From: Austropuccinia psidii
Lineage: Eukaryota > Basidiomycota > Pucciniomycetes > Pucciniales > Sphaerophragmiaceae
DNA: 64,000 nucleotides
Assembly (NCBI GenBank): GCA_023105745.1
Contig: JALGQZ010000018.1
Coordinates: forward strand, 15,385,773-15,449,772
Reading direction: 5' to 3'
Made by a program: the position numbers and the translations under genes. A model generated the notes under the pieces. It did not search any database, was not told the DNA's origin, and saw only the letters and a program-made list of their open reading frames with translations. Positions 20,531 through 32,638 of the stretch are shown here, in pieces. Numbering within the stretch: the stretch's first letter is position 1; each line of letters starts with the position of its first letter.

Positions 20531-21845
20531 TTAGGGAATTGGTCTTCTCTCATGTCTGAATATTCTGAGAGATGTTTGGGAATCAGGTATATTTTCTGCT
20601 CCAATCCATTCATCTTCATGTTGTGGATTTCTGTACCTGACCAAGTATTCTCTTTCATCTTTCCCCTTATGTCTTCTTTCTTTCAAGACTTTTAGTACTT
20701 TTTTCTCTTCACTCTGATGAAGTGGAGGTACTTCTAAGGGTGTTTCATTTTTCAAAGGAAATAATTCCTTATTTCTTGAAGTGTAATTCTTTATCAGACC
20801 AACAGGAAAAGTTGGATGTTTGTTCCCCAATTCAACTGAAAGTTCTACCTGTACTTAATAAATGGTCCTGAAAAGGAATCTTTGAATTTCTTTGGACCTT
20901 TAATATTATTAAAGTTGAAGGTTGAAGCTAGTATTGAGTCCCCTACTTTGAATTCTGGGTTTTCATGACTTTTGTCCCATTTCTGTTTAGTATATTCAAA
21001 GGCATCATTTATTCTTTTATTTGCATTATGCCTTACTTCATCGAGCAATAACTTGAAGCTTGAAGCAGCTGGATGAATATCAACTAAATCTTTCTTCAAA
21101 GTATCAACTGGATGTTTAGGGTTCCATCCTTTTCCAACATTGCAGGAGTTTTGCCGGTTGAAGCATGGATGGAGGTCTTATAGGCTAATTCCAATGCTGG
21201 TATAAGAGTACACCAACCATGGGTAAAGCCATAAGAATCTTTAAACTCCAGGTCATAAGCACAAAATCTTCTGATCATGTCCTCAAGGGTTTGTATCATT
21301 CTTTCTGCTAACCCATCTGTTTGTGGATGGTATGCTGTTGAGAATGATAGTTTTGTACCCAAAAGCTTATGTAAAGTAGTCCATAAGGCTGATGTGAATT
21401 TTGGGTCTCTATCACTAATGATAGTTTTAAAAAGACCAGTATGGGATATAACTCTGCTGCAAATCAAAAGAGCTGTATCCATAGCTGTGTCATCTTTATG
21501 ACATGGTTGAAAGATTGGTTTTTTTCTATATCTGTCTACAATTACAAGAGATGCATTGTAGCTTTTATCACCTCCAGGTGGTAAGGCAGTTACCCAATCC
21601 ATATGAACCACTTTCCATGGGGTACTTGGTTCTTAGATATGAATCATCAAACCAAATCATTTACCAGTAGTTTTATTGGCTTTCTGGCATCTATCACAAC
21701 TATGACAGTACTCAATGACATCTTTTCTCCAAGATGGCCATCAAGCACATTTCCTAATTTTTTCCATTGTTCTATATTCTGACAGATGTCCATAATAAAT
21801 GGTATCATGGCATTCTAGCATTATTGTGTTAATTAACATTCTACT
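20531..21845 (-). pseudogene. Element C integrase, broken
   Basis: Pieces in three frames: catalytic core 21096-21611 ([15 protein letters not shown] and LAERMIQ present), middle 20845-21099, and chromodomain-like tail 20531-20830 (REYLVRYRNPQHEDEW). Upstream, the zinc-finger part has stops near 21633 and 21655 and the CDRC region is degraded. Order and motifs match B. Confidence 0.85.
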
Positions 21846-23590
21846 TCACAGGACCATGACACATGTGTGTTTATATCTATGATATAAAATACCATCAAAT
21901 AAACGGAATCTCCCATTGTCATAAGATGTTTTCCAAATATCATCCAGAGACTTAGACAAAGCTGCATCTTTGCAATCTTTTTCAAGTAGAGAAGTAAGAA
22001 TATGACAATTCTTATCCAGCTTATAACTTTCTCTAACTTCTTCATAGAATTCTGTACCAACATCTGTGATGTTAATTCCTTCAATTAGAATTTGAGGGTC
22101 TGCACCTGTGGGAACATGGGCAGGATTTTCAGGTGTATTGGGTAATGCCCATCTACTCAAGCCATCATCATGCTTGTGAATATTTCCATATTTATGAACT
22201 ATGGTCATATTGCCTTTATACTCATGTATAGAAATCTGCTTTCTTAACATGGGTCTGTTTTGAGTTTTCATGTTAAGAAGTGATTTTACTGCATTGCAAT
22301 CAGTAATTACTTGAAAAACACTGCCATCAAGATAATATTTAAGTCTTTCCACAGCCCATACAAGGCAACGGCACTCAATTTTTCTGGCTCCATATCTGGC
22401 CTCAGTGGGTTTGATTTGTCTTGAAATAAACAAATTGGACCTTCATAAAGTTTTTCATTGACAATTTGAGCATGATTCAGAGCTGCACCTAGGCCCTCAC
22501 CACATTCATCAATATACATCTTGAAAGGAAGTTTCCAATCCTCCATCAGTAATAATGGTGCATTGGTTAAGGCATATCTGATCTTCTCATATGCTTGAAT
22601 CCTCTCCTGTGTCATTTCAAAGACAGTTTGTTGATCACAAATTCTGTACAATGATCTGGCATGGGTTGCAAAATCTTTAAGGTGTTGCCTGTACTAACTG
22701 GCAAACCCTAACAAAGACATAATTTCTTTCTTGTTCTGGGGCATTTGTTTCAGTAACACTTCAGCCACTTTGTTTTTATCAACACCAAGGCTCAGTACGG
22801 AGACTACATGTCCTAGAGAGTTCAACTCATGAAATGCAAAATTGCATTTTTTAATAGATATTTTCATGTTCACTTGAAGAATTTTCTTAATTACTAATGA
22901 AAGGCTCTTCAAATTCAATTGCCAGGTTTCTCAACAAATGATAATTTTATCAATATGAATTATTAACCATCCCTCCAATATTTCATGTGGGAAAATGAAA
23001 TTCATCATTCTTTGGTAATGAGAGGGTGCATTTTTAATATCAAAAAGCATGCTCAAGTATTCATAAATACCACAATGAGCAGTAATCCTCAATGTTTTCC
23101 TAGCATGAGGTGTCAAGACATTCTGATGGAAACCTTTAAGAGCATCCATAGAAGTGATAACCGTTTCTTTGGATAATTGAGTCAAAGCTTCATGGATTCT
23201 AGGTATTGGATACGGATACCTATCTGGAATAGTGTAGGTATTCAATGCTCTAAAATCACCAACCATCCTTTATTTATGATTATGAGAAGTAATTATTACA
23301 GGAGCTGTGACTTCTGCTTCTTCATTGTGTCCAACCTTTCTAAGAACTCCCAGTTTCATTAGTTCACTAATATGACTTTCCAATTCTTCTCTGGCCCTAG
23401 GGCTAACTGGTTAAGCTGGTCTTCTTAAAAGTGGAGGGTAAGGCCCTTCCACATTAAGCATAATGTCCACTTCATCTCCTTTGATAGCCCCAAGTGTTTC
23501 ATTATCAGAAGAAAAGGCTTCCCTGTATGGAAATAAAATTTCAATAAGTTATTCCTTATTTTCTGGTGTTAATTCAGGACTAATTTGTGC
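21846..23590 (-). pseudogene. Element C reverse transcriptase and RNase H, broken
   Basis: RT fingers and palm lie in 22931-23266 ([24 protein letters not shown]). The catalytic box reads HIDK, so the enzyme cannot work. The thumb is in 22694-22918, the RNase H start in 22307-22651 (LYIDECGEG would be expected but reads MYIDECGEG, keeping the Asp), and the rest in 21846-22433. At least three frameshifts separate these pieces. Confidence 0.86.
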
Positions 23591-23596
23591 TTCAAT

Positions 23597-24799
23597 TCAC
23601 TTATCTGACACAAATCTTTCTTTATTAACATTTTTTACTTGTCTAATGACAGTTATTTCTCTGTTTTCTGGAGGAAAAGCAAATTTTTGCCTTTTATTTT
23701 GCCCCATAGTGAAATACCTGTCTTTATGATTATTAATATCAATAGCATAAGTATTGAGATAATCATTTCCAAGTATAAAGTGTTGTGAAGTACAATTATT
23801 CATAAAAACAAATTCAACTTTCAATCTGATAATTCTTGTAGGATAAGGGAATATTATTTCTGCTTCAAATATACCCAAGGGGTGCATATTTTGGCTGGCA
23901 CTGCTGAATTTTATACCTTCATTCTGCATTAACTTGTCTTGCCAATTGGTATAAATTATGTCAAGATAATCCTTTCCAACACAAGTACAAAAAGCACCTG
24001 AGTCAATATGTATCGTGGCTTCTCTGTTGTTTATCACAATATTAGTGATAAAAGATGATCTAGCTGTATACCCTTTACCTCTGGCTGTTTTCATTTTCTG
24101 CATTTTAGCATATTGCACATGTATGAGATCCATACATTCATCACTGTACTGAGGTAAGTGAGCATGCACTTCTATGACTTCAAAGGAAACATTAATATAT
24201 TCTATACTGAGTTCATCTGGCAATTCCTCCTCTTCAGAAGGCTGAGAATCACTTTCATGTAGAGAGAGATCATTTGTTCCTTTTGTGTCATCTTTTTCAA
24301 TTTCTATCTCATTGATTCTTGTCTTTTTGGGACAAGTATTATTCCAATGAGATGTACTTCCACACCGATGAAATTTCAAAGGAGCTTTGTCATGTGGTTT
24401 ATTGTGTTTTGGAATTGGTTTCCAGCTGGTTTTGTTGTCCATTGGGGGTTTATACCAATTTCTACCAATTTTTGTTCTAGTATTGATGTCCTCCATAGCA
24501 TTAATATAATCTTCTGTAGGGAAAGTCTCAATAAATCTGCTTCTTATAGCATGCTCAAGGTCACCACAACACGTTCTTAATATCCTTTTATGTACCATTG
24601 TTTCAGACATATCAGGATGAAGGGCAGTTAATCTGTCATTTTGATTAAAAAACCAAGACCTGGGCCTGTCCCTCTCAATATTAAAAATGGCTTCTTCAAA
24701 AGAATTTTCCATTCTAAATTGCCATGAATCATTTTCCCATTTGGAAATAATTTGTTCTTTCCACCAAGTCCATGAATGTTTACCATGGTCTTGTCTCAT
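23597..24799 (-). pseudogene. Element C gag C-terminus and protease
   Basis: A 400-residue open piece with the capsid C-terminal part, a zinc knuckle with its first Cys replaced (FHRCGSTSHWNNTC), an acidic linker, and the protease motif HIDSGAFC. It confirms that gag and protease are in one frame in this family. A stop and frame change follow toward RT. Confidence 0.85.
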
Positions 24800-26279
24800 T
24801 TTTTAATACCATTTCTTTTCTGATTTGGTCAACAATGGGTGTAATATGGCACTTATGTAATTATCTGGTATGTTAAAGTCCTCTTTAAACATATCAATTG
24901 TTTTTCATAAGTTCCATATGAGTATATTCCCCTTCACCTCTGAAGGTTGGCCATTCCTCTACTCTTGGAATGTCTTTAAAATTGAAACCAGTTTCAACTT
25001 CTTCATTACTTGAAATTGTATGATGTAAGTCATTATTCAAGTTTAGCACATTTCTGTCGAGAATCGGTGTATACTGTCTTGGCAAATCATTCTTAAGTGA
25101 TATATTATTAATACTTGATTGAATATCTTCTTTCAATTCAAGTCTTGCTTTATCATGTTTCTCCAATTGTTCTTGGAAAAGAGCTGAATTGTGCCCAGTT
25201 TACTTTTCCAAGTTTTGAACTTGTATTCTTAATACTTTAAACTTTCTAGCTATAAAATAAATAGAACTGTCATCTGGCGGATTGAGTAAGGTAACCTTAG
25301 ACTCAATGATTTCACAAATTTGTGTCAAAGACAAAATATTGTCTGTATTAACATTTTCAAGGCCAATAATGGTCTTTTGTGACTCTTTTACTTGCAGTAT
25401 CTCATTACCCAACCTTTGTTGGATATACTCAGATGTTTTATACTTTTTTATAATTTCTTTATTACAAGTTTCAATTTGGCTTACAAGCTTTACAAGATAT
25501 ACTTCTTGGTAAAATATTGGCTCAATCTTTCCTCTTCCTTTTTTTTGAATTCCATCAGAGTTCTTGCCATATTGAACACATTGTCCATGGCTGTCTTCTC
25601 TTTCTTGGGAATCCTGTAATTCTGTGTGTAGGGCTTGTTCCACTTGGTCTTTCCCTTTCCCTTTGCCTTTTGCTTGCCCTGCTGGTTGGTCTTTGGGGTT
25701 TTCTTGCACTTATTTGGCACTTTTTGAGGCATATTTTTGCTTGTGGAGGCTTTGGGAGCTTCCACTGGGGTGTTGTACTTGCCTTGGGCCAACTTCTTCT
25801 TCTGATCCTATGATAGCATGCTTTGGTTTTTTAACCAAATGTTTATCTGTTGTACTTGTCCTTTTCAAGACATGTGTGTCCAACCCTTCAGAAGTTCTTC
25901 TGTCTTTTCTGGCCCCATGAACTTCTTCACTTGAAGATATGAGTTCATGGTGCCTATCCAAAGACCTGGGAGAAGTTCCCACTCATGCTGTTTTTCTGCC
26001 CTAAACCAGTTTTTGTACTTACACTGGTATATCTCTACTGCTGCCTGTTGGAAGTCATTCAGGTTTAACAGAAATAGCAGTTATGTCAGCTTCTGAAATC
26101 TCAATAAGAGTTTCAAAGGTGCTGGCTAACCTTTGGGAACTGGTGGAAGTTCTGGCATCCTCCATTTGTGCCTCTCCTCTGGGCTGACATTCTTGTCTTT
26201 TGAATTTGTGACTGGAATGTCCTGGTCCAGATCCATTACATTGGATGGAGTAATTGCTTCCACTTCTAGTAGGAGTCAT
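24800..26279 (-). pseudogene. Element C gag N-terminal half, broken
   Basis: Starts MTPTRSGSNYSIQ at 26279. That frame has stops at 26055 and 25710, among others, but continues in the same frame as 25710-25982 and 25200-25709, which include a low-complexity region and a long coiled-coil-like stretch (about 25200-25500). The conserved EEWPTFRGEGEYTHMELM is near 24930. A second frame across 25490-26042 overlaps it. Confidence 0.8.
25490..26042 (-). pseudogene. Overlapping second frame within C gag, related to the B overlapping ORF
   Basis: In a frame different from gag this reads VEIYQCKYKNWFRAEKQHE, then a WELLPGLWIGTMNSYLQV stretch, a Lys-rich linker, and AMDNVFNMARTLMEFKKKEEE. The same landmarks in the same order occur in B at 12196-12780. 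Two stops interrupt it (TGA near 25876, TAG near 25810). Its function is unknown. Confidence 0.55.
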
Positions 26280-26320
26280 TTCACATCAATTTTAAGAATA
26301 AAATAGACTAAGAATCAATT

Positions 26321-26452
26321 AAATTCACCTGCTGGACCTTTGAAGGGTTCTTTGGTTATTAAGCCCCTTGAGGCTGGGCTACTTTGCATTTCAATACTAG
26401 ATTCTGAGGTTTCAGAGTCTGAAGAACTATCTCTGATGGATGACACTAGAGA
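26321..26452 (-). other. Candidate leader exon upstream of C gag
   Basis: Minus-strand reading SSIRDSSSDSETSESSIEMQ, Ser/Asp-rich, similar to the B leader. It follows a TTTTCTCTAG acceptor-like sequence and ends at CAG-GTGAAT, a possible donor. Confidence 0.4.
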
Positions 26453-26976
26453 AAAGTCATAATATAACTTATTTTATCAAACAATAAGAATAACTTATAA
26501 ACTCAACTTATTGGATAGAGTTGGTTAAATTTAATTTATGGCAAATTATGTCAAAAACAAAGAACAATGTCTAAGATGAAAGAAAAAATGGTTTTTAGTA
26601 AAGATTTTTTTATTTGCAAAAGTTTTTTATTTATTTTTATTTTCTTTAAAAAAATAATTATTATGCAATTAATAAGTTATTAATCAGAATTATATTATTA
26701 TTCACTTTATACTAGAATAACTCAAAGAATAAATTTCAAGTCTGTGATGTGAAAAAGCCACTAGTTGGACAAAAGAACTTTATTCCAAGTCACTCAATAG
26801 TATATTGTTTCAAACAATATTCTTAAGAAAAAAATAACTTTATTAAGATTATAAAGATTATTTATAAGGGATAAGTCCCAAAAAAGCCAATATAAAAGTA
26901 AATATGGCAACTTTATGTCAAAAAACCGTAAAATAAGGTCTATAATATTATTTATGTCCCAAAAATTGATTCAAAT
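26453..26976 (-). other. Element C 5' untranslated region
   Basis: AT-rich, between the primer-site block and the leader exon. No ORF or other feature seen. Confidence 0.5.
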
Positions 26977-26994
26977 CACGGCCGGGCCCCCAAA
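26977..26994 (-). promoter_or_regulatory. Element C primer-binding-site-like block
   Basis: Minus strand TTTGGGGGCCCGGCCGTG, adjoining the 5' LTR; nearly identical to the B block. Confidence 0.6.
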
Positions 26995-28599
26995 TGTAAG
27001 GTTTGTCTATGAAACTCTTGATAATAGTAGCAATATCAAGAGTACTATGACTGTCCTCAGTAGAAAAATATAATATGATAAAATATTATATTAATAGATT
27101 TAAATATAACTATTAAAAACAATTATATATATAAAAAAGAAATTTAATTATTATTATATAAAATAATAATAATAATAATATATTATAATTATCCTATTAT
27201 TGCTATAGTCACTGACAATTATAACAATAAGAAGTGTAAAGCTCTTAATGAGACAATTACATGTGGGAAATATAGATATTTAAGCACTTATAAATAATAT
27301 AAATACTATTTATAAAATAATTAAAACACACATTGTGCAGGAATAATTCTTATAGAAAAATTCTACAAAAAAAAGATATAGAATTCTAGAGAAAACTTAT
27401 TTGTAATATTTTTTTAATACAACAAGTCAAACAACAACAGTTATTATATTAAATAATAATTATAAGTTAAAAACACGCCAAAAATCAATATTTTAAAATA
27501 TAAAGCAATTTTTTATGATAAAAAATATGATTAAAGAGTTTTTGAGAGGAATTTGTGGATTTTAAAAGATATTTTAAAGACAATAATTTTATAAAATAGA
27601 ATATATTATAGATGATTACAAAAATTGTCTAATTTCTATGATTTCAATTATTTAATTTAAGATTCATAAATAATAAAATGCATAAGAAATATTTTGATAA
27701 TAAGATTTTATATATAATGAAACTTTACCTGTTTAAATTTCTAATATAATTGGATTGTTAAAATGATGATGGACAAAAACAGTGATGAAAAGACTCTTTT
27801 TATGTCTACGGATAACCTCTCATGATTCATAATTAATATAGAGGGCGTGCTCAGGGCAAAACTTAAAACCATGCTTAAAAATAAAGCTCCTAACTTAAGG
27901 CAACTTATTTATACTTCCAATTTAAAGTTACGAGTGTTATTCTTAACTCCAAGTAGCTTTAATCCTCATTTAAACTAATTATTTTAAATTCTAATATAAG
28001 ATAAATTTATTTATATTAAAGTTCATCACATGAACAACCTAAAATCAGAGTTTCAAACAGAAATCTCTTCAACTCAATTTTTAATTAATTTTTTAAAGAA
28101 ATTATAATTTTCTTTGAGCTTAATTAAAAGAGTAAATTTCCAGGCTAATTACCCAGGAAATTTATTGATAAAAGATACTTAAAATTTAATTTATACATAG
28201 ATAATATTAAGTTGTAAGCTTTGTGAAATGTTCAAGCAAATCCATTAAGAATTGGATTTTTAATGAATTTTGAAGTTATTGCTATTTTTCCACATAAAAT
28301 AGCAATACACACTAAACCTTAACTTTTGATAAGGTTTTAATGCTTGTTAGCTTAAAGTTTTAAGCTTATTTAAGCTTATTGAGCTTAATTAAGTTTTGAA
28401 AGTTCTTAAAACCTTAATTTCAAGTCTGCATATAGGGATTTACCCTGTGGCAGCTTGAAATTCCTGTCCAACTTAGGATAAAACCAGTTCAAACTTTAAG
28501 GTTGGATCAAAGTCTAACCTTAAAGCTTAAATAAAGTTGAAAATCCTCAAATACAGGTGGACAACACTAATTGAATTCTTGCAGATCCAAAAAGTTGGG
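26995..28599 (-). repeat. Element C 5' LTR, truncated
   Basis: Starts TGTAAGGTTTGTCTATG on the plus strand and matches 18302 onward. The match ends after GTTGGGTACCCC near 28599, where gag sequence of element D begins on the other strand. Roughly a quarter of the LTR is missing. Confidence 0.85.
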
Positions 28600-29420
28600 T
28601 ACCCCAAAAAAACCATTCCAATACCCAATATATGACATTACAAAGCTCCTTTGAAATGTCATAAGTGTGGAAATACATCTCATTTGGCTAATACTTGTCC
28701 CAAAAAGACAAGAATCAATGGGATAGAAATTGAAAAATTGAAAAAGATGACACAAAAAAAACAAATTATGTCCCTGTACATGAAAGTGATTCTGAAGCTT
28801 CTGAAGAGGAGGAATTTCCAGATGAGCTTAGTATAGAAAACATTAATGTTTCCTTTGAAGTTACAGAAGTGAATATTCACTTACCACAGTACAATGATGA
28901 ATGTATGGATCTCATACATGTGCAAGATGCTAAAATGCAGAAAACTAATCCAGCCAGAGGTAAAGGTTATACAGATGGATCATCTTGTATCACTAATATT
29001 GTGACAAACAGCAGAGAAGCCAAAATACATCTTGACTCAGGTGCATTTTTTACTTTTGTTGGAAAGGATTATATTGACAAGGTTTATACCAATTAGCAAG
29101 ACAAGTTAATGCCAATTGAAGGTATAAAATTTAGAAGTGTCAGCCAAAATATGCACCCCTTGGGTATATTTGAAGCAGCAATGATATTCCCTCATCCTGA
29201 AGGAAGTATCAGATTAAAAGTTGAATTTGTTGTTATGAATAATTGTACTTCACAACACTTTATACTTGGAAATCATTATCTCAATATTTATGGTATTGAT
29301 ATTAATAATCATCAAGACAGGTATTTCACTATAGTGAAAAATAAAAGGCAAAAAATTGCTTTTCCTCCAGAAAAAACAGAAATCACTGTCACTAGACAAG
29401 TAAAAAAATGTTAATAAGGA
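28600..29420 (+). pseudogene. Element D gag C-terminus and protease, broken
   Basis: The zinc knuckle is intact here (CHKCGNTSHLANTC), as is a protease motif HLDSGAF. A TAG at 29095 and a frameshift near 29408 break it. A stop near 28636 precedes the knuckle. Confidence 0.83.
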
Positions 29421-30900
29421 AAAATTTGTGTCAGATAAGTTGATTGAAGCACAAATTAGTCCTGAATTAACACCAGAAAAGAAGGAAGAACTTATTGAAA
29501 TTTTATTTCAATACAGGGAAGCCTTTGCTTCTGAGAATGAACCACCTGGGGCTATCAAAGGAGATGAAGTGTAAATTATGCTTAATGTGGAAAGACCTTA
29601 CCCTCCACTTTTAAGAAGACCAGCTTACCCAGTTAGCCCTAGGGCCAGAGAAGCATTAGAAAGTCATATTAATGAACAAATGAAACTGGGAGTTCTTAGA
29701 AATGTTGGACACAATGAAGAAGTAGAAGTCACAACTTCTGTAATCATTACTTGGAATAATTATAAATAAAAGATGGTTGGTGATTTTAGAGCATTGAATA
29801 CCTACACTATTCCAGATAGGTATCCAATTTCTAGAATCCATGAGACTTTAACTCAATTATCCAAAGCAAAGATTATCACTTTTATGGATTCTCTTAAAGG
29901 TTTCCATCAGAACTTTTTAACACCTCTTCCTAGAAAATTCTTGAGGATTATTCTCATTGTGGTATTTATGAATACTTGAGGATGCCTTTTGGTATTAAAG
30001 ATGCACCCTCTCACTATCAAAGAATGATGAATAACATTTTCCCACATGAACTATCAGAGGGATGGGTAATCATTTATATTGATTAAATTATCATTTGTTC
30101 AGAAACCTGGCAATTTCATTTAGAGAGACTTTCATTAGTACTTAAGAAAATTCTTCAAGTGAACATCAAAATATCTCTTAAAAAATGCAATTTGGGTTTC
30201 ATGAGCTGAAAGATCTAGGACATGTAGTCTCAGGACTGAGCCTTGGTGTTGATAAAAACAAAGTGGATGCAGTGTTACTGAAATAAATGCCCCATAACAA
30301 GAAAGAAATTATGTCTTTCTTAGCATTTGCCAGTTATTACAGGCAACACCTTAAAGATTTTGCAATCCATGCCAGCTCATTGTACAGAATTTGTAATCAA
30401 CAAACTATCTTTGAAATGACACAGGAGAGGATTCAAGCATATTAAATGATCTGATATGCTTTGACCAATGCACCATTACTACTGATGCCAGATTGGAAAC
30501 TTCCTTTCAAGCTGTATATTGATTCATGTGGTGAGGGCCTAGGTGCAGCTTTCATCATGTTCAAATTGTAAATGACAAACCTTATGAAGGTCTAATTTGT
30601 TTATTTCAAGACAAATCAAACCTACTGAGGCCAGATACGGAGCCAGCCAAATGGAGTGACTTTGCCTTGTATGGGCTCTGGAAAAACTTCATTATTATCT
30701 TGATGGTAGTATTTTTCAATTAATTACTGATTGTAATGCAGTAAAATCACTTCTTAGCATGAAAACTCCAAACAGACACATGTTAATATGGCAGATTGCT
30801 ATACAGGAGTATAGAGGTAATATGACTATAGTACATAAAGCTGGGAATATTCACAAGAATTCTGATGGATTAAGTAGATGGGAATTACCCAATACACCTG
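29421..30900 (+). pseudogene. Element D reverse transcriptase and RNase H, broken
   Basis: Recognisable pieces: [29 protein letters not shown], a decayed DSLKGFHQ, YID-TAA at about 30080, and RNase H with LYIDSCGEG and NSDGLSR. Stops and frameshifts are frequent throughout. Confidence 0.84.
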
Positions 30901-32505
30901 ACAATCCTGCGTATGTTCTTACAGGTGCAGAACCTCAAATTCCAAATGAAGGAATCAACATCACAGATTTTGGAACAGAATTCTTTGAAGAAGTTAGAGA
31001 TAGCTATAAGCTGGATACAAACTGTCATATTCTTACCTCTCTACTTGACAAATATTTCAACAATGCAGCTTTGGCTAATTATCTGGATGATATTTGGAAA
31101 ACATCTTATGACAATGGAATATTCCATTTATTTGATGGTATCTTATATCATAGATCTAAACACACATGTGTCATGGTCCTGTGCAGGATAATGTTAATTA
31201 ACACAATACTTCTAGAATGCCATGATAACATTCATTCTGGACATCTGTCTGAAGAAAGAGCAATGGAAAGAATTAAGACATGTGCCTGGTGGCCATCTTG
31301 GACAAAGGATGTCATTGAGTACTGTCATAGTTGTTATAGATGCCCAAAAGCCAATAAAGCTACTGGTAAGAGGTTTGGATTAATGATTCATATCCAAGAA
31401 CCAAGTACCCCATGGGAAGTGGGTCACATGGATTGGGTATCTTCCTGACCCCCTGGAGGTGATAAAAGCTACAATGCATGTCTTGTCATTGTATACAGAT
31501 ATGGCAAAACACCAATCTTTTTACCATGTCATAAAGATGACACTGCTATCGATACAGCTCTTTTTATTTAGAATAGAGTCATATCCCATACTAGTCTCTT
31601 TAAAAATATCCTTGTTGATAGAGACCCAAAGTTCACATCAGCCTTATGGACTAATTTATATAAGAGTTTGGGTACAACATCATCATTTTCGACAGCATAC
31701 CATCCACAACCAGATGGTTTAGCAGAAAGAATGATACAAACCCTTGAGGACATGATCAGAAGATTTTGTGCTTATGACCTGGAGTTTAAAGATTCTTATG
31801 GCTTTACCCATGATTGGTTTACTCTTATACCAGCATTGGAATTAGCCTCCAAGACCTCCATCCATGCTTCAACCGGCAAAACTCCTGCAATGTTGGAAAA
31901 GGATGGAACCCTAAAAATCCAGTTGATACTTTGAAGAAAAGTTTAGTTGATATTCATCCAACTGCTTCAAGCTTCAAGTTATTGCTTGATGAAGTAAGGC
32001 ATAATTCAAATCAAAGCATGAATGATACCTTTGAATATGCTAAACAGAAATGGGATAAAAGTCATAAAACCCCATAGTTCAAAGTAGGGGACTTAATACT
32101 AGCTTCAGCCTTGGACTTTAATAATATTAAAGGTCCAAAGAAATTGAAAGATTCCTTTCCAGGACCATTTATTATTAAATACCTTCATGGGACAAATGCA
32201 GTACAAATATAACTTTCAGGGGAATTGGAAAACAAACATCCAACGTTTCCTGTTAGTCAGGTAAAGCATTACACTTCAAGTGATAAGGAATTATTTCCTT
32301 TGAGAAATGAAACACCCTTAGAAGTACCTCCACTTGATCAAAGTGAAGAGAAGAAGACTTAGGGGAAAAAATGAAAGAGAATACTTGGTCAGGTCCAGAA
32401 ATCCACAACATAAAGATGAATGGATTGTATCAGAAAAGATACCTGATTCCCAAATATTTCTCAGAAGATTCAGATATGAGAGAAGACCAATTCCTCAATA
32501 AAACA
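30901..32505 (+). pseudogene. Element D integrase, broken
   Basis: The longest piece is 30759-31448, covering the end of RNase H and the integrase zinc finger ([15 protein letters not shown] with a changed residue). The core continues in 31459-31934 with frameshifts (DRDPKF and LAERMIQ readable), then 31814-32077 and a chromodomain-like end near 32380-32500. Confidence 0.84.
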
Positions 32506-32545
32506 TCTTAATTGTGTATTTTACATACTTGAAAGTATAAGTAGA

Positions 32546-32638
32546 GAGGTGGACAGTGGATGATACCCCCCCCCCAATTAACCGGGGGGTATACTACTAA
32601 AAGAAAATTGTGGTACAATTCTTTTTGGTGGTAGGGAA
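32546..32638 (+). promoter_or_regulatory. Element D 3' untranslated block: GGACAGTGGA motif, C/G hairpin, palindrome, polypurine tract
   Basis: In order: AGGTGGACAGTGGA (32547-32560), a C-run/G-run hairpin (about 32564-32592), an AGAAAATTGT...ACAATTCT inverted repeat (32602-32622) and the polypurine tract GGTGGTAGGGAA (32627-32638). B and C carry the same four parts. Confidence 0.65.

Larger units (their letters stand above)
18302..28599 (-). mobile_element. Element C: decayed Ty3/gypsy retrotransposon with truncated 5' LTR
   Basis: Left (3') LTR 18302-20393, body 20394-26994, right (5') LTR from 26995 cut off near 28599. Same protein type as A and B but a distinct LTR. Multiple frameshifts and stops run through pol. 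The RT catalytic box reads HIDK instead of YIDD and the first Cys of the zinc knuckle is Phe. The right end is joined to element D in opposite orientation. Confidence 0.9.
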
